Assembly (NCBI GenBank): GCA_041655765.1
Contig: JBBAEU010000009.1
Span: 47,689 to 111,688, forward strand
Origin: Brumimicrobium sp041655765
GTDB taxonomy: Bacteria > Bacteroidota > Bacteroidia > Flavobacteriales_D > Crocinitomicaceae
Reading direction: 5' to 3'
DNA length: 64,000 nucleotides
In this document: positions 9,522 through 18,832 of the stretch, piece by piece
Layout of the letters: every line of letters starts with the position of its first letter
How positions within the stretch are numbered: the first letter of the stretch is position 1
Translations under genes and position numbers: made by a program
The notes under the pieces: generated by a model
What the model saw: the letters and a program-made list of their open reading frames with translations, nothing else
Told to the model about the DNA's origin: nothing
Database searches by the model: none

Positions 9522-10604
9522 ATGAAAAGGCTAATATTTATATTCTTGTTTTTTGCTCCATTTGTATATGGGCAAAACGTTTTTCCTTATTTGAATAATC
9601 GAGATTATTTAAAGAGTTTTCATGAAGGGATGACGACACAATTGGATTTTCTTGAACCTATTCATGTAAAATATTCGGAAGAGATTATTGCTTTTATCGA
9701 TAACAAAAGAGACCTTTTTGTTTTTGATGGACACAATAAAGAGAAACTCTCTGCTTTAGTAAATGATTATAAAATTGGAATTGAAATTGTTGCGTGGAAC
9801 TCTGGTCCGATTATCAATGTATGGGAAAATGGAGTAAAACAAAATCTAACTTATTTTGGTGGACATTATGAGGTTTCAGATAGTTTGGTTGTGTTTGAAG
9901 ATACGCGAGATTATTCGATAAAAGTTTATTACAAAGGAGAAATTCAGACTTTATATACAAGTGTCGGCAGACCAATGTTTCCAAAAGCAATTGGGAGTAA
10001 TACTGTAGCCTTTGAAGGAAATGGCGATGTCCATTATGCATATACAGCTGGGAAAATTATTGAAATTGGTGCTATTTCAGGAAATGTTAAGTTCTCTGCT
10101 GGGGGAAATGTAATTGTCTTTAATGACACATTTGAACAGAGTTTTGCTGTTGTCTTAGGAAGAGATATTTTTAACGTAGAACCCATAACCGCCAAAGAAT
10201 ATCAAGCTGGCTACAATATTTTCGCCTATATCGACAGGAATGATAACCTAAAAGCCTTTATTAATGGTGAAATTGTTCAGTTAAGCACGTATGCAACTTT
10301 TTTTGAGGTCTTTAGAGACATGATTGTCTGGGGCGAGAATGGGACATTTTTTACCTACAGAAATGGAACAAGGTATGAAATCGCTAACTACATACCAGAA
10401 GAGTATAAAATTCGCGACGGAATTGTTGCTTTCAGAAATTTGAACGGTGGCGTTTCATTATTTAGAAATGAGACTGTAGAGATTTTAAGTAACAGAGTTA
10501 ACGCACCTTTTGAAGTAAACGGAAATACTGTTAAGATTCAAGTTAACGAAGGAAATTACGATTTCTTTAAAAATGGATATGCTTATCCAACGGTGAGACA
10601 ATAA
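9522..10604 (+). CDS. Secreted beta-propeller-like repeat protein of unknown function
   Basis: A 360-residue protein with a Sec signal peptide (cut after V-Y-G-Q). I do not recognise the family. The mature part is made of about eight imperfect units of some 40 residues, each with a beta-strand rich core of the type I-V-A-F/W then polar residues, then a hydrophobic pair followed by N-G (for example V-W-E-N-G near residue 105, F-I-N-G near 248 and Y-R-N-G near 288). This looks like a seven- or eight-bladed propeller. No catalytic motif, lipobox or sorting domain is visible. It lies after a protease, separated by a hairpin, and is probably a periplasmic binding or scaffold protein. Confidence 0.6.
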   Translation: MKRLIFIFLFFAPFVYGQNVFPYLNNRDYLKSFHEGMTTQLDFLEPIHVKYSEEIIAFIDNKRDLFVFDGHNKEKLSALVNDYKIGIEIVAWNSGPIINVWENGVKQNLTYFGGHYEVSDSLVVFEDTRDYSIKVYYKGEIQTLYTSVGRPMFPKAIGSNTVAFEGNGDVHYAYTAGKIIEIGAISGNVKFSAGGNVIVFNDTFEQSFAVVLGRDIFNVEPITAKEYQAGYNIFAYIDRNDNLKAFINGEIVQLSTYATFFEVFRDMIVWGENGTFFTYRNGTRYEIANYIPEEYKIRDGIVAFRNLNGGVSLFRNETVEILSNRVNAPFEVNGNTVKIQVNEGNYDFFKNGYAYPTVRQ

Positions 10605-10707
10605 GAATAGATTTTTATTTGTTTTATAACCTGAATTCGATTAACAATTATCTTAAAACTGTCTTTGCATCAACGTAAGTGCTAACCTAACTCCTTTTTC
10701 TTTGTGT

Positions 10708-11478
10708 TTAAATTAATCCCAAATCCATCGCCTTTAAGATTAATTGAAGCGGGTTATTTGTACCCAATTTTGAATGAATGTTCTTGCGATGTGTTTTAAC
10801 CGTATGTTCACTGATATATAATAAATTAGCAATGTTTTTGGTATCATTATCATTAATCAATAGCAATAATATTTCCATTTCTCGGGCAGTTAAACCATAG
10901 TTCTTTGCGGTATTTTTGAGTGGAAGTTTAACATTTGTAAAAGAAGGCTCACCCTCCAACCCGATAAAAGAAAGCCTCATTAAGTTGTCTGTTTTGAAGT
11001 TAGAAATATCAGTATGTACAACTAAATTTCGAATGATTGTACCATCTTCGTCACATTGAATGGTAATAGATTGTTGTAAAACCTTAATATAATTCCCATT
11101 TTTAGTGCGAAGCCGATAATTGTATTGGGTTTTATATTTCATCAGTTTATCCTTAGGAAGTTTCAGCTTAAAGTTGACTACTTCGGATTCAAAATCAACA
11201 AATGTAGCCACGTCATCTGGATGAATATGATCAAACAAAAATTCCATCGTTATTGTTTCTGGGTCGTACCCAGTAAGATTGAAAAAAGAGGGCGACATTT
11301 TTTCAATCTTATTCAATGACGGTAAGAAAATAAAGAAATAGCTTTTCCCAACTTGGAATATGTTGAAAATCTTTTGATAGTACTCCTGTTTCAATTCCAA
11401 ATTGTCAGTTGGTGTCCGTGTTCCCACAAGTTTCCAACTTTCTTGGACTTTAGCTAAATAATTATCTTTTAAACTCAA
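10708..11478 (-). CDS. PAS domain / LuxR-type HTH transcriptional regulator (TTG start)
   Basis: A 256-residue regulator. Residues about 45-160 form a PAS fold (P-D-D-V then a Y-R-L-R-T-K-N-G segment, followed by a PAC-like R-N-L-V-V-H-T-D-I end). The last 65 residues are a LuxR/GerE helix-turn-helix (L-T-A-R-E-M-E-I-L then S-E-H-T-V-K-T-H-R). The PAS domain likely senses a small ligand or redox signal. No receiver domain is present, so it is not a standard two-component response regulator. In-frame codons above 11478 reach a stop within three codons without an ATG, and the first internal ATG lies inside the PAS domain. Translation therefore most likely starts at TTG. Confidence 0.8.
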   Translation of the reverse strand: MSLKDNYLAKVQESWKLVGTRTPTDNLELKQEYYQKIFNIFQVGKSYFFIFLPSLNKIEKMSPSFFNLTGYDPETITMEFLFDHIHPDDVATFVDFESEVVNFKLKLPKDKLMKYKTQYNYRLRTKNGNYIKVLQQSITIQCDEDGTIIRNLVVHTDISNFKTDNLMRLSFIGLEGEPSFTNVKLPLKNTAKNYGLTAREMEILLLLINDNDTKNIANLLYISEHTVKTHRKNIHSKLGTNNPLQLILKAMDLGLI

Positions 11479-11521
11479 AATCTTTCAAATTATATTAGAA
11501 AAAGTTTAATTACTCGTTAAA

Positions 11522-12115
11522 TCAATCATACAAAGACTTATATTCTTGTATCCACGCTTCATTCATTACATCTTTAAGCAGCTTGAAAAAACTTGAATCT
11601 ACAAAATAATCTTGGTCGTAACCCCTAACTCCGTATCGATCATAAATATATTTTTGTTGTTTTAAGGAGGGTTTGGCATCTCCCAAACTCCATCCTTTTC
11701 CTGCTTTTTGGTCGAATGGATGCTCTGTAAATCTAATTTTCCAAAGTGAGTCGAAAGCAGCTTCGTAATCTAAAATTGACCCATCAGCCAAAGTATCGTT
11801 ATGCAATCCATATTCTTCAAAGTAATTAAAAAAAGAAACGGTTTTCGGAACTGGCCAGACGCCTTGACCAATTTTAATCAATCGTTCTAATGAAACGCTT
11901 TGAATAGAAGCTAATACATTATTTCTATAATAAACTAAAGCATATTCTGTTAAGTTTCCTGTAGGCATCAAGCCAATTTTAACTCCAAAAGACATCCTGT
12001 TCGGAGCAGTTGATATTTGCTCGCCTTTTAAGGTTAAACTTAAAAATAAACAAGAAATAAGAAATAATGCAATATGTTTATATTTCTTTTCCAAAGTTTT
12101 TTTGAATTGAATCAA
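11522..12115 (-). CDS. Conserved-looking hypothetical exported or membrane-anchored protein (TTG start)
   Basis: A 197-residue protein I do not recognise. Residues about 14-32 form a hydrophobic segment after a Lys-rich start, fitting an uncleaved signal anchor or signal peptide. The rest is soluble, with aromatic-rich motifs such as G-Y-D-Q-D-Y-F-V-D-S-S-F-F near residue 165. No ATG exists upstream before an in-frame stop, and the first internal ATG (M40) would remove the export signal, so the TTG at 12115 is the best start. It lies on the same strand as the PAS-LuxR gene, 43 bp upstream of it. Function unknown. Confidence 0.55.
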   Translation of the reverse strand: MIQFKKTLEKKYKHIALFLISCLFLSLTLKGEQISTAPNRMSFGVKIGLMPTGNLTEYALVYYRNNVLASIQSVSLERLIKIGQGVWPVPKTVSFFNYFEEYGLHNDTLADGSILDYEAAFDSLWKIRFTEHPFDQKAGKGWSLGDAKPSLKQQKYIYDRYGVRGYDQDYFVDSSFFKLLKDVMNEAWIQEYKSLYD

Positions 12116-12218
12116 GAAGTTTAAATTAATGAATTATTTCTTTATTTTACTATTTTGAGGCTATTTTTTTGAAAAAAATTCAATCCACCAATAAAAAACA
12201 GATAAGAATAAGGAAGTA

Positions 12219-13628
12219 CTAAATCTCCTGATGTGCTTTATTTAGTAAATCCAAAACGTTCTTCACTGGCGTAAATGTTTCGGTTGGTATTTCAACAAAA
12301 ACGCTTAGCCAATCTGACATTCCACCGTTCCATAAGCCAGGACGTTCAACAAATCGAATGGGTTTCCCTTTATGCGTTTTCTCTGCGATAAAGTATTTTT
12401 CATCATCAGAAAAATTTTGTAGATCCAGCTTGTTTCCATCAATATCTTTCGTAGAAAGTGCCATTAGAACAGGATTAAAATATTGACCCTGAACCATGAG
12501 TCGATATTGTTTTTCATTTTTGCTAATCTGCGCCTTCTCAATAATTTGCTTCGATAAATTCCCATTTTTTTCTTCCCAAAATGGACCACCTCCAGCTTGT
12601 CCTTCATTCGGAACCATACCGCAAATACGAATAGGGCGATAAATTAATTTCTCTATTTCTTCATCAGTTAATTTTGTAAAGTCCAATTGAGGATTGGTAA
12701 ATTGATATTGAAGATTTAATAATGCAAGTGCAGCACGTTTGTCTTCACTTTGTAGCGCATCTCTTAATTCTGCTTTGAACGATTCCAACAAACCACCCAT
12801 ATACTTTAAATTATCAATGGTATTGGTTGCTTGAGACTCATGTTGAACATTGTCAATATTTTTTATGAAAATAATATCCTTATCAATCTGATTCAGATTA
12901 TCCAATAAAGCACCATGACCAGAAGGACGCGTTACAAAATCTCCATTTTCATCTTCAAGTGGATTTTTATCCTCCTCAAAAGCAATAGAATTGGTGTTGG
13001 GGTTCTGTTCCGATAACTCAATACTCGATTCTCTTCCTGTTAATTGTTGGATGGCATCTAAAGCAGATTGAATTGCTTCCTCATGGCTTTTATTAATGGT
13101 AAAATGAAAATAAACTTTTGAATCTTTAATTTGAATTCCTTGTAGTAATTGTTCTTGAAAAGCATTTAAAATAAAGCTCCTTGAACGATGAAAAGGAATA
13201 AGACCTTTTGGTAAAGAACCAAGGTTTAACCCTTCTTCGTTGAGGATATAAGAAACCAGTTCATCCAAATTGATATCATATTCTCTCACTCTTTTCTTTA
13301 TATCATAAGGCAACATTTCAAAAAAAGCAAATGTCTGGATTGCATTCAAAAATCTTTCTGTTTGACTTCTTGATTCTTCATTTGGGTTGTGTAAAAAGTT
13401 GAATAAAAAACTAAACATTCTAGAACCTGAACCAGAAGCTGGAATAAAGAAGCAAATTTCTTTTTCTGTATTGTCAAATTTTATCTTATACTTGTTTTTC
13501 TCAAAGTCGGAATGCCTAATAACTCCGTCATTTAAGCGACAAGGTCTTACCAAATTAATTTCAGGTAAATCCTTAAAAACTTTTGTTCTTTGCTCTTCTA
13601 TAATATTCAAAGTTATGTCAGAATTCAT
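12219..13628 (-). CDS. DUF4301 family protein
   Basis: A 469-residue cytosolic protein. The frame extends up to 13742, but that would overlap the divergent methyltransferase gene; the ATG at 13628 (M-N-S-D-I-T-L-N) matches where the family begins. A nucleotide-sugar-pyrophosphorylase-like loop, P-A-S-G-S-G-S-R-M-F, lies near residue 65, and further conserved stretches include P-S-G-H-G-A-L and G-M-V-P-N-E-G-Q-A-G-G-G-P-F. The G-S-G-S-R loop and the G-H-G motif suggest a nucleotidyltransferase fold, but no activity is established for DUF4301. It is divergent from the methyltransferase with 48 bp between the starts. Confidence 0.8.
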   Translation of the reverse strand: MNSDITLNIIEEQRTKVFKDLPEINLVRPCRLNDGVIRHSDFEKNKYKIKFDNTEKEICFFIPASGSGSRMFSFLFNFLHNPNEESRSQTERFLNAIQTFAFFEMLPYDIKKRVREYDINLDELVSYILNEEGLNLGSLPKGLIPFHRSRSFILNAFQEQLLQGIQIKDSKVYFHFTINKSHEEAIQSALDAIQQLTGRESSIELSEQNPNTNSIAFEEDKNPLEDENGDFVTRPSGHGALLDNLNQIDKDIIFIKNIDNVQHESQATNTIDNLKYMGGLLESFKAELRDALQSEDKRAALALLNLQYQFTNPQLDFTKLTDEEIEKLIYRPIRICGMVPNEGQAGGGPFWEEKNGNLSKQIIEKAQISKNEKQYRLMVQGQYFNPVLMALSTKDIDGNKLDLQNFSDDEKYFIAEKTHKGKPIRFVERPGLWNGGMSDWLSVFVEIPTETFTPVKNVLDLLNKAHQEI

Positions 13629-13676
13629 AGTTAAAATAATTAATCGTGTATCTTTAACGTTGATTTTAGTATCAAT

Positions 13677-14450
13677 ATGATAAATATTATTGGCGAATAT
13701 ATAAAATATAGATGGAAAGCACGGCAAAGATTTGGTGTTCATTCTCCTTTTGTTTTTGATTTTGGTGATAAATGCTTGCGTTTATTTGTTCCAAATTCAA
13801 CATTACAAGGGTTTAAACAACTTAGGAATCATTACTTGAAAAGCCACGAAAGAATTGAAGTAAATGACCTTGGTGCGGGCTCAAGGGTTTTAAAAAATCA
13901 TCGAAAAATTAGTGATATAGTAAAAGTTTCAGGTGTGGACTTAAAGTATGGGAAACTTCTTTACCGAATTTCTACACACTATAAACCAAAGAATATTTTA
14001 GAACTAGGAACTTCTTTAGGGCTTGGAACTTATATGTTGGTTTCGGGAAACGATAAATCAAAAGTCACAACAATTGAAGGATGTGTCAATACATTAAATA
14101 CTGCTAAAACTAATTTTCCAAAGCAGCATCTACATCAAGTTGATTTTATTAATGATTCTTTTGAAAATTATCTATCAACCCTTGATAATCAGTTCGTTTT
14201 TGATTTAATTTATATCGATGGCGACCACAAAAGTCGAAGTTTATTTTTCTATCTTGAATTATTAAAAAATCATATTCACGATGAAACAATTATCATTTTA
14301 GATGATATTAGGTGGACAAAAGATATGTTAGATGGTTGGAAAATGGTAAAAGAACAGCCACAATTTCATTTATCATTAGATTTATTCAGATTGGGAATTA
14401 TAGTTCCAAGAAAGCACCAACAGAAAGAGCACTTTGTCATTCGGTATTAA
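13677..14450 (+). CDS. SAM-dependent class I methyltransferase
   Basis: A 257-residue methyltransferase of the O-methyltransferase (Methyltransferase_24) type. Motif I for S-adenosylmethionine is I-L-E-L-G-T-S-L-G-L-G near residues 102-112. An acidic residue follows in T-I-E-G-C, and the catalytic/metal region reads I-Y-I-D-G-D-H then I-I-L-D-D-I-R-W. The substrate is not evident. The N-terminal F-G-V-H-S-P-F-V segment is shared by many Bacteroidota members. Its stop overlaps the convergent repeat-protein stop by 4 bp, so no terminator can lie between them. Confidence 0.82.
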   Translation: MINIIGEYIKYRWKARQRFGVHSPFVFDFGDKCLRLFVPNSTLQGFKQLRNHYLKSHERIEVNDLGAGSRVLKNHRKISDIVKVSGVDLKYGKLLYRISTHYKPKNILELGTSLGLGTYMLVSGNDKSKVTTIEGCVNTLNTAKTNFPKQHLHQVDFINDSFENYLSTLDNQFVFDLIYIDGDHKSRSLFFYLELLKNHIHDETIIILDDIRWTKDMLDGWKMVKEQPQFHLSLDLFRLGIIVPRKHQQKEHFVIRY

Positions 14451-16162
14451 TTAGGAGAGAAACTTGTTCCTGACCTTGTGCCTTCGATTACTTGAATGCC
14501 TTGATTAAACTTCATGGTTCGTGTAACTTTACCATTTTTATCAAAAATCTTCATATTTCCATGTTTAACCCCATTTTTATAGTTAGTTTCTGATATAATA
14601 TTTCCATATCTGTCAAAGCTTAACATTTTTCCATTCAAACTTCCATTTTTATAGTGCGTAATGGTTACTGGCAATTCTCCTCCAGGATTGTATGCAACCC
14701 ATTTTCCGTGTTTTTTATCATTCTTATACTTTCCCTCTTCCATCTTTGTGTAATCCTTTTGGGAGTATGCGACACTTTTTCCATGTTTTACAGCGATTCT
14801 TTCAGAACGATTTTTCATGATTCCATAATCAATTTTTGACTTTCTCACCATCACTTTATAGGTTGTTATATCACTGATGCTTCCGTTTGGAAAGAATTTT
14901 GTCCATTCTCCTGTTTTTACGCCCATATCATAACTTCCTTGAGTTAATTTAATGCCATTATCATAAAAAGATAACCATTCACCGTTCAATTTCCCTTTTT
15001 TAAAAGTTGATTGGTTTTTTAGATTTCCATTTTCCCAATAATTTTTCCAAATTCCATCTTCTAAGTCCTTTTTATAATTACCCTCCATCAGAAGCGTTCC
15101 ATTTTCATACCACGTCTTCCATTCACCTTCTTTCAAATCATCTCTAAAATCGCCAGTTTTAAACTTCTTCCCAGTTCTATAATAATACTTCCACGTACCA
15201 TCTTTCTTTCCGTTTTTGTATTTAGCACGATATGAAAGTGAGCCGTCTGTATAATTATAAATCCATGACCCGTGTTGTAAATCGTTTTTAAAACTTCCTT
15301 TCATATCGATGGTTCCATTGTTTGTAAACCATGTCCATTCTCCTATCTTTTTACCCGATTCGTATTGTCCTGTTATACGGTTTTCCCCATTGTCATAATA
15401 CAAGATATAAGGACCGTGTAATTTTCCATTAACGTAATTTGTTATCTTTTCAAGATCTCCAGTATAGAAATATTCTTTCCATTCTCCTTCTGGTTGCCCT
15501 TCTTTGTATTCTCCAGTTAATTGTGGATATCCATAAACAGCTCCTTCTATAAACGTTCCGTGTTTTAATCCATTTTTATAATAATGATGAGATTTTATGT
15601 TTCCATTTGAATAATAAATCATAACCTCTCCGTTTCCATCAGTTAAAGTTTGTGTATGTAAAGAATCTGCGCCATAAAACTCCCAAATAAATGATGTACT
15701 GTCGATGATTTCTTCAACCGATTTTAATGCGCCATCATCATAAAAATACCTCCATTGACCTATGGGTTTCCCGAGGTTATAAAAACCGACTTCTGTTGTG
15801 TCGCCTTTTGGATTAAATGCAATATAAATGCTGTCTTGAACATCATTTTTGAAATAACCCAAATCTTTTATTCTTTTGCCGTCGTAATAACGAACAGTTT
15901 CTCCATGGAGTTTATTTCTGTTGTAATTTCTTTCTTCTACTTTTATCCCATTTCTGTCAAAAAACTCCCATCTACCATGTCTTTCAGTTGTTTCACCCAA
16001 CTCATCAACATAATAATAGCCTGTACTTTCTTTATGCAGATTTGTTCCTGGATCATAGTAAAACGTTTGTCGTTTAGACAGGTTTTTGTTTTTATCTGAT
16101 TTTTGTGAGATAACAGGATTAGCAAAAATGAGGATTAAAAGAGAGAGGATTTTATAATTCAT
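14447..16162 (-). CDS. Exported YwqK/MORN-type repeat protein
   Basis: The ATG at 16162 is chosen over one five codons upstream because it gives a standard signal peptide cut after V-I-S-Q. The mature protein, about 550 residues, consists almost entirely of about twenty repeats of some 23 residues with the pattern G-x-W-x-x-Y-x-x-N-G-x-L then Y-K-N-G-K-x-x-G. These are MORN-variant repeats as in YwqK-type proteins, sometimes labelled antitoxin after one Bacillus member. A toxin partner is not seen here. MORN repeats form an extended beta sheet, and the likely role is a surface or periplasmic scaffold. The gene is single and overlaps the convergent methyltransferase by 4 bp. Confidence 0.82.
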   Translation of the reverse strand: MNYKILSLLILIFANPVISQKSDKNKNLSKRQTFYYDPGTNLHKESTGYYYVDELGETTERHGRWEFFDRNGIKVEERNYNRNKLHGETVRYYDGKRIKDLGYFKNDVQDSIYIAFNPKGDTTEVGFYNLGKPIGQWRYFYDDGALKSVEEIIDSTSFIWEFYGADSLHTQTLTDGNGEVMIYYSNGNIKSHHYYKNGLKHGTFIEGAVYGYPQLTGEYKEGQPEGEWKEYFYTGDLEKITNYVNGKLHGPYILYYDNGENRITGQYESGKKIGEWTWFTNNGTIDMKGSFKNDLQHGSWIYNYTDGSLSYRAKYKNGKKDGTWKYYYRTGKKFKTGDFRDDLKEGEWKTWYENGTLLMEGNYKKDLEDGIWKNYWENGNLKNQSTFKKGKLNGEWLSFYDNGIKLTQGSYDMGVKTGEWTKFFPNGSISDITTYKVMVRKSKIDYGIMKNRSERIAVKHGKSVAYSQKDYTKMEEGKYKNDKKHGKWVAYNPGGELPVTITHYKNGSLNGKMLSFDRYGNIISETNYKNGVKHGNMKIFDKNGKVTRTMKFNQGIQVIEGTRSGTSFSPN

Positions 16163-16212
16163 GGCATATATTTTCATAAAAGACTTATCTATATAACGGC
16201 AATACTTTTTAA

Positions 16213-16881
16213 TTATTTGAGTAACATAATAATACTACTAATCAGTAAAAACACACCAAAAATCATCAAAATTGAACCTGTAATTCTGTTCATTGAAGAC
16301 AGTAATTTGCTTGTAATAAATGGTCGAAGTTGTTTAGCACCAACAATTTTTAATATATCAATAGCAAAGAATGTACCTAACACGAAAATTAAGAATATAA
16401 ACAGTTCCCAGTCATTGTTTGCATTTTTCCCAACTGAGCGACTGGATGCTATCACAAAAAACCAGAAGAAAACGATTAATGGATTTGCCAAATTAACAAG
16501 AAGACCTTTGATGTAGTGGAAAGCATAGTCTTTAGGTTTTATTTTTGCTAAACGATTACCTTTTATTCTTTGCCGGTGTTTAAGTGAAATTTCCGATATT
16601 TTTTTAGTGAAAGTAAATATTCCATAAACAATAAAAATTATTCCACCAATCATACGTAGATACGCATTTTCTTCTCCTTGTGATAATTCTTCCACTTGAT
16701 GGATAAAGAAATAGGCGATAAGAATATAGATGACATCAGCGGTTAAAACTCCTAAGTCAAAAGCTATGGCAATGCGGATGCCTCGTCTTATGCTTATTTC
16801 TAATAAGAGAAAAAAAGCAGGGCCAATCATAACACTCAAAATGAGTCCAGTAACTATTGCATGTAGGATAATTTGTGTCAA
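16213..16881 (-). CDS. LysE/RhtB-type transporter
   Basis: A 222-residue protein with six predicted transmembrane helices. The N-terminal signature runs from the first helix through M-I-G-P-A-F-F-L-L-L-E-I-S-I and a charged loop R-R-G, as in LysE-type amino-acid exporters. A conserved N-L-A-N-P motif lies near residue 133. The start is TTG at 16881, 10 bp after the lepA stop. No ATG upstream is in frame before lepA, and the first internal ATG lies inside helix 1. It is probably translated from the lepA transcript. The substrate is unknown; amino acids or similar metabolites are typical. Confidence 0.8.
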   Translation of the reverse strand: MTQIILHAIVTGLILSVMIGPAFFLLLEISIRRGIRIAIAFDLGVLTADVIYILIAYFFIHQVEELSQGEENAYLRMIGGIIFIVYGIFTFTKKISEISLKHRQRIKGNRLAKIKPKDYAFHYIKGLLVNLANPLIVFFWFFVIASSRSVGKNANNDWELFIFLIFVLGTFFAIDILKIVGAKQLRPFITSKLLSSMNRITGSILMIFGVFLLISSIIMLLK

Positions 16882-16891
16882 TATTTTAAAA

Positions 16892-18688
16892 TTAATCGTT
16901 GAGTTTGAGAACTGCTAAAAACGCTTCCTGTGGGACTTCTACTTTTCCAACCTGGCGCATTTTCTTTTTTCCTTCTTTTTGCTTTTCGAGGAGCTTTCTT
17001 TTTCTTGAGATATCACCTCCATAACATTTAGCTGTCACATCTTTTCTTAATGCTTTGATTGTTTCACGGGCGATAATTTTAGCTCCAATACTTGCCTGAA
17101 TTGGAATCTCAAATTGCTGGCGTGGTATGAGTTCTCTTAACTTTAAACAGATTTTTTTACCTAAATCGTAAGCATTGCTTCTATGAACCAAAGCAGAAAG
17201 TGCATCTACTTGTTGATGATTCAATAAAATATCCATTTTAACTAAATCAGAAGGGCGATAACCAATTGGATGATAGTCAAAAGAAGCATATCCACGAGAG
17301 ACAGATTTTAATCGGTCGTAAAAATCGAAAACAATTTCTGCCATCGGCATATCAAAAGTAATTTCCACGCGGTCTTGTGTCAAGTAAATCTGGTTTTTTA
17401 GTTCACCTCTTTTTTCAATACAAAGGTTCATGATTGGGCCAATATATTCTGATTTTGAAATGATTTGTGCTTTAATATAAGGTTCTTCAATTTTCTCAAT
17501 TGTTGATGGATCTGGCAATTCAGAAGGATTGTTTACCACAATTCTCTTTTCGGGTTCTCTGGTTTTATAACAATAATAAGAAACGTTTGGCACGGTTGTA
17601 ATCACAGTCATGTTAAATTCTCTCTCCAAACGCTCTTGAATAATTTCCATGTGTAGCATTCCTAAGAAGCCACATCTAAAACCAAATCCAAGTGCTGCAG
17701 AAGACTCAGGTTCATACACCAAAGAAGAGTCGTTTAGCTGCAATTTTTCCATTGAGTAACGTAATTCCTCAAAATCGTCTGTTTCTACTGGGTAAATTCC
17801 AGCAAAAACCATAGGTTTTACATCTTCAAATCCATGAATTGCTTCTTTACTTGGGTTTTCAGCCGTTGTAATTGTATCTCCAACTTTGACTTCTTTTGCG
17901 TGTTTAATTCCAGAAACAATATAGCCAACATCACCTGCTTTTATTTCCTTTTTAGGCTCTAATCCCATTTTTAAGATTCCTATTTCATCAGCATGATAGG
18001 TTTCTCCAGTATTTATAAATTTAATTTTATCTCCTGATTTTAACGTTCCGTTCATCACGCGATAGTATGCAATAACACCTCTGAACGTATTGAATACAGA
18101 GTCAAAAATCATTGCTTGAAGTGGCGCGTTTGGGTCGCCTTTTGGAGCAGGAATACGCTTAATAATTGCCTCTAGAATAGCGTCAACACCTAAACCAGTT
18201 TTCCCTGAAGCTGGAATGATATCCTCTTTTTTGCAACCTATTAATTCAATGATTTGGTCGATAACCTCTTCGGGTTGAGCACTTGGTAAATCCATCTTAT
18301 TTAAGATAGGAATTATTTCCAAATCATATTCCAACGCCAAGTATAGATTAGATATCGTTTGTGCTTCAATTCCTTGAGATGCATCTACAATGAGTAAAGC
18401 ACCCTCACAAGCAGCAATTGATCGAGAAACCTCATAAGAGAAATCGACGTGCCCAGGCGTATCAATTAAGTTTAAAGTAAATTGTTCTCCTTCAAATTCA
18501 TAATTCATTTGAATGGCTTTACTCTTAATTGTAATTCCTCTTTCTCGTTCCAAATCCATATCATCCAACGCTTGATTTTGCATTTCTCTTTCTGAGATGG
18601 TATTTGTTGCTTGAAGCAATCTGTCCGCCAAAGTACTTTTACCGTGGTCAATATGTGCGATGATACAAAAATTACGAATGTTCTCCAT
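16892..18688 (-). CDS. lepA: Elongation factor 4 (LepA) back-translocating GTPase
   Basis: A 598-residue translational GTPase. The ATG at 18688 (M-E-N-I-R-N-F-C-I-I) is the family start; the frame extends 13 codons further without a better start. G1 reads A-H-I-D-H-G-K-S-T-L, G3 D-T-P-G-H-V-D-F and G4 N-K-M-D-L-P. The LepA-specific C-terminal domain is complete, ending K-R-K-L-L-E-K-Q-K-E-G-K-K-K-M-R then the last conserved helix. It rescues or resets stalled ribosomes and aids 30S assembly. It is followed by the LysE-type gene after 10 bp. Confidence 0.97.
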   Translation of the reverse strand: MENIRNFCIIAHIDHGKSTLADRLLQATNTISEREMQNQALDDMDLERERGITIKSKAIQMNYEFEGEQFTLNLIDTPGHVDFSYEVSRSIAACEGALLIVDASQGIEAQTISNLYLALEYDLEIIPILNKMDLPSAQPEEVIDQIIELIGCKKEDIIPASGKTGLGVDAILEAIIKRIPAPKGDPNAPLQAMIFDSVFNTFRGVIAYYRVMNGTLKSGDKIKFINTGETYHADEIGILKMGLEPKKEIKAGDVGYIVSGIKHAKEVKVGDTITTAENPSKEAIHGFEDVKPMVFAGIYPVETDDFEELRYSMEKLQLNDSSLVYEPESSAALGFGFRCGFLGMLHMEIIQERLEREFNMTVITTVPNVSYYCYKTREPEKRIVVNNPSELPDPSTIEKIEEPYIKAQIISKSEYIGPIMNLCIEKRGELKNQIYLTQDRVEITFDMPMAEIVFDFYDRLKSVSRGYASFDYHPIGYRPSDLVKMDILLNHQQVDALSALVHRSNAYDLGKKICLKLRELIPRQQFEIPIQASIGAKIIARETIKALRKDVTAKCYGGDISRKRKLLEKQKEGKKKMRQVGKVEVPQEAFLAVLKLND

Positions 18689-18832
18689 ACGATTAATACT
18701 GCCTAAATAATCTGTTTTACAATACAAAAGTGTATTTGTATAAAATAGGCAAATTTAAGAGAAAATACTCATTTTTCTATATAAAAATTTAAAGAAGTTG
18801 AGAAAGGAATGTATTTAAACCTCTTTATATGA

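Noticed and set aside
13629..13742. Longer start for the DUF4301 gene
   Set aside because: It would overlap the start of the divergent methyltransferase gene, and the added residues do not fit the family start.
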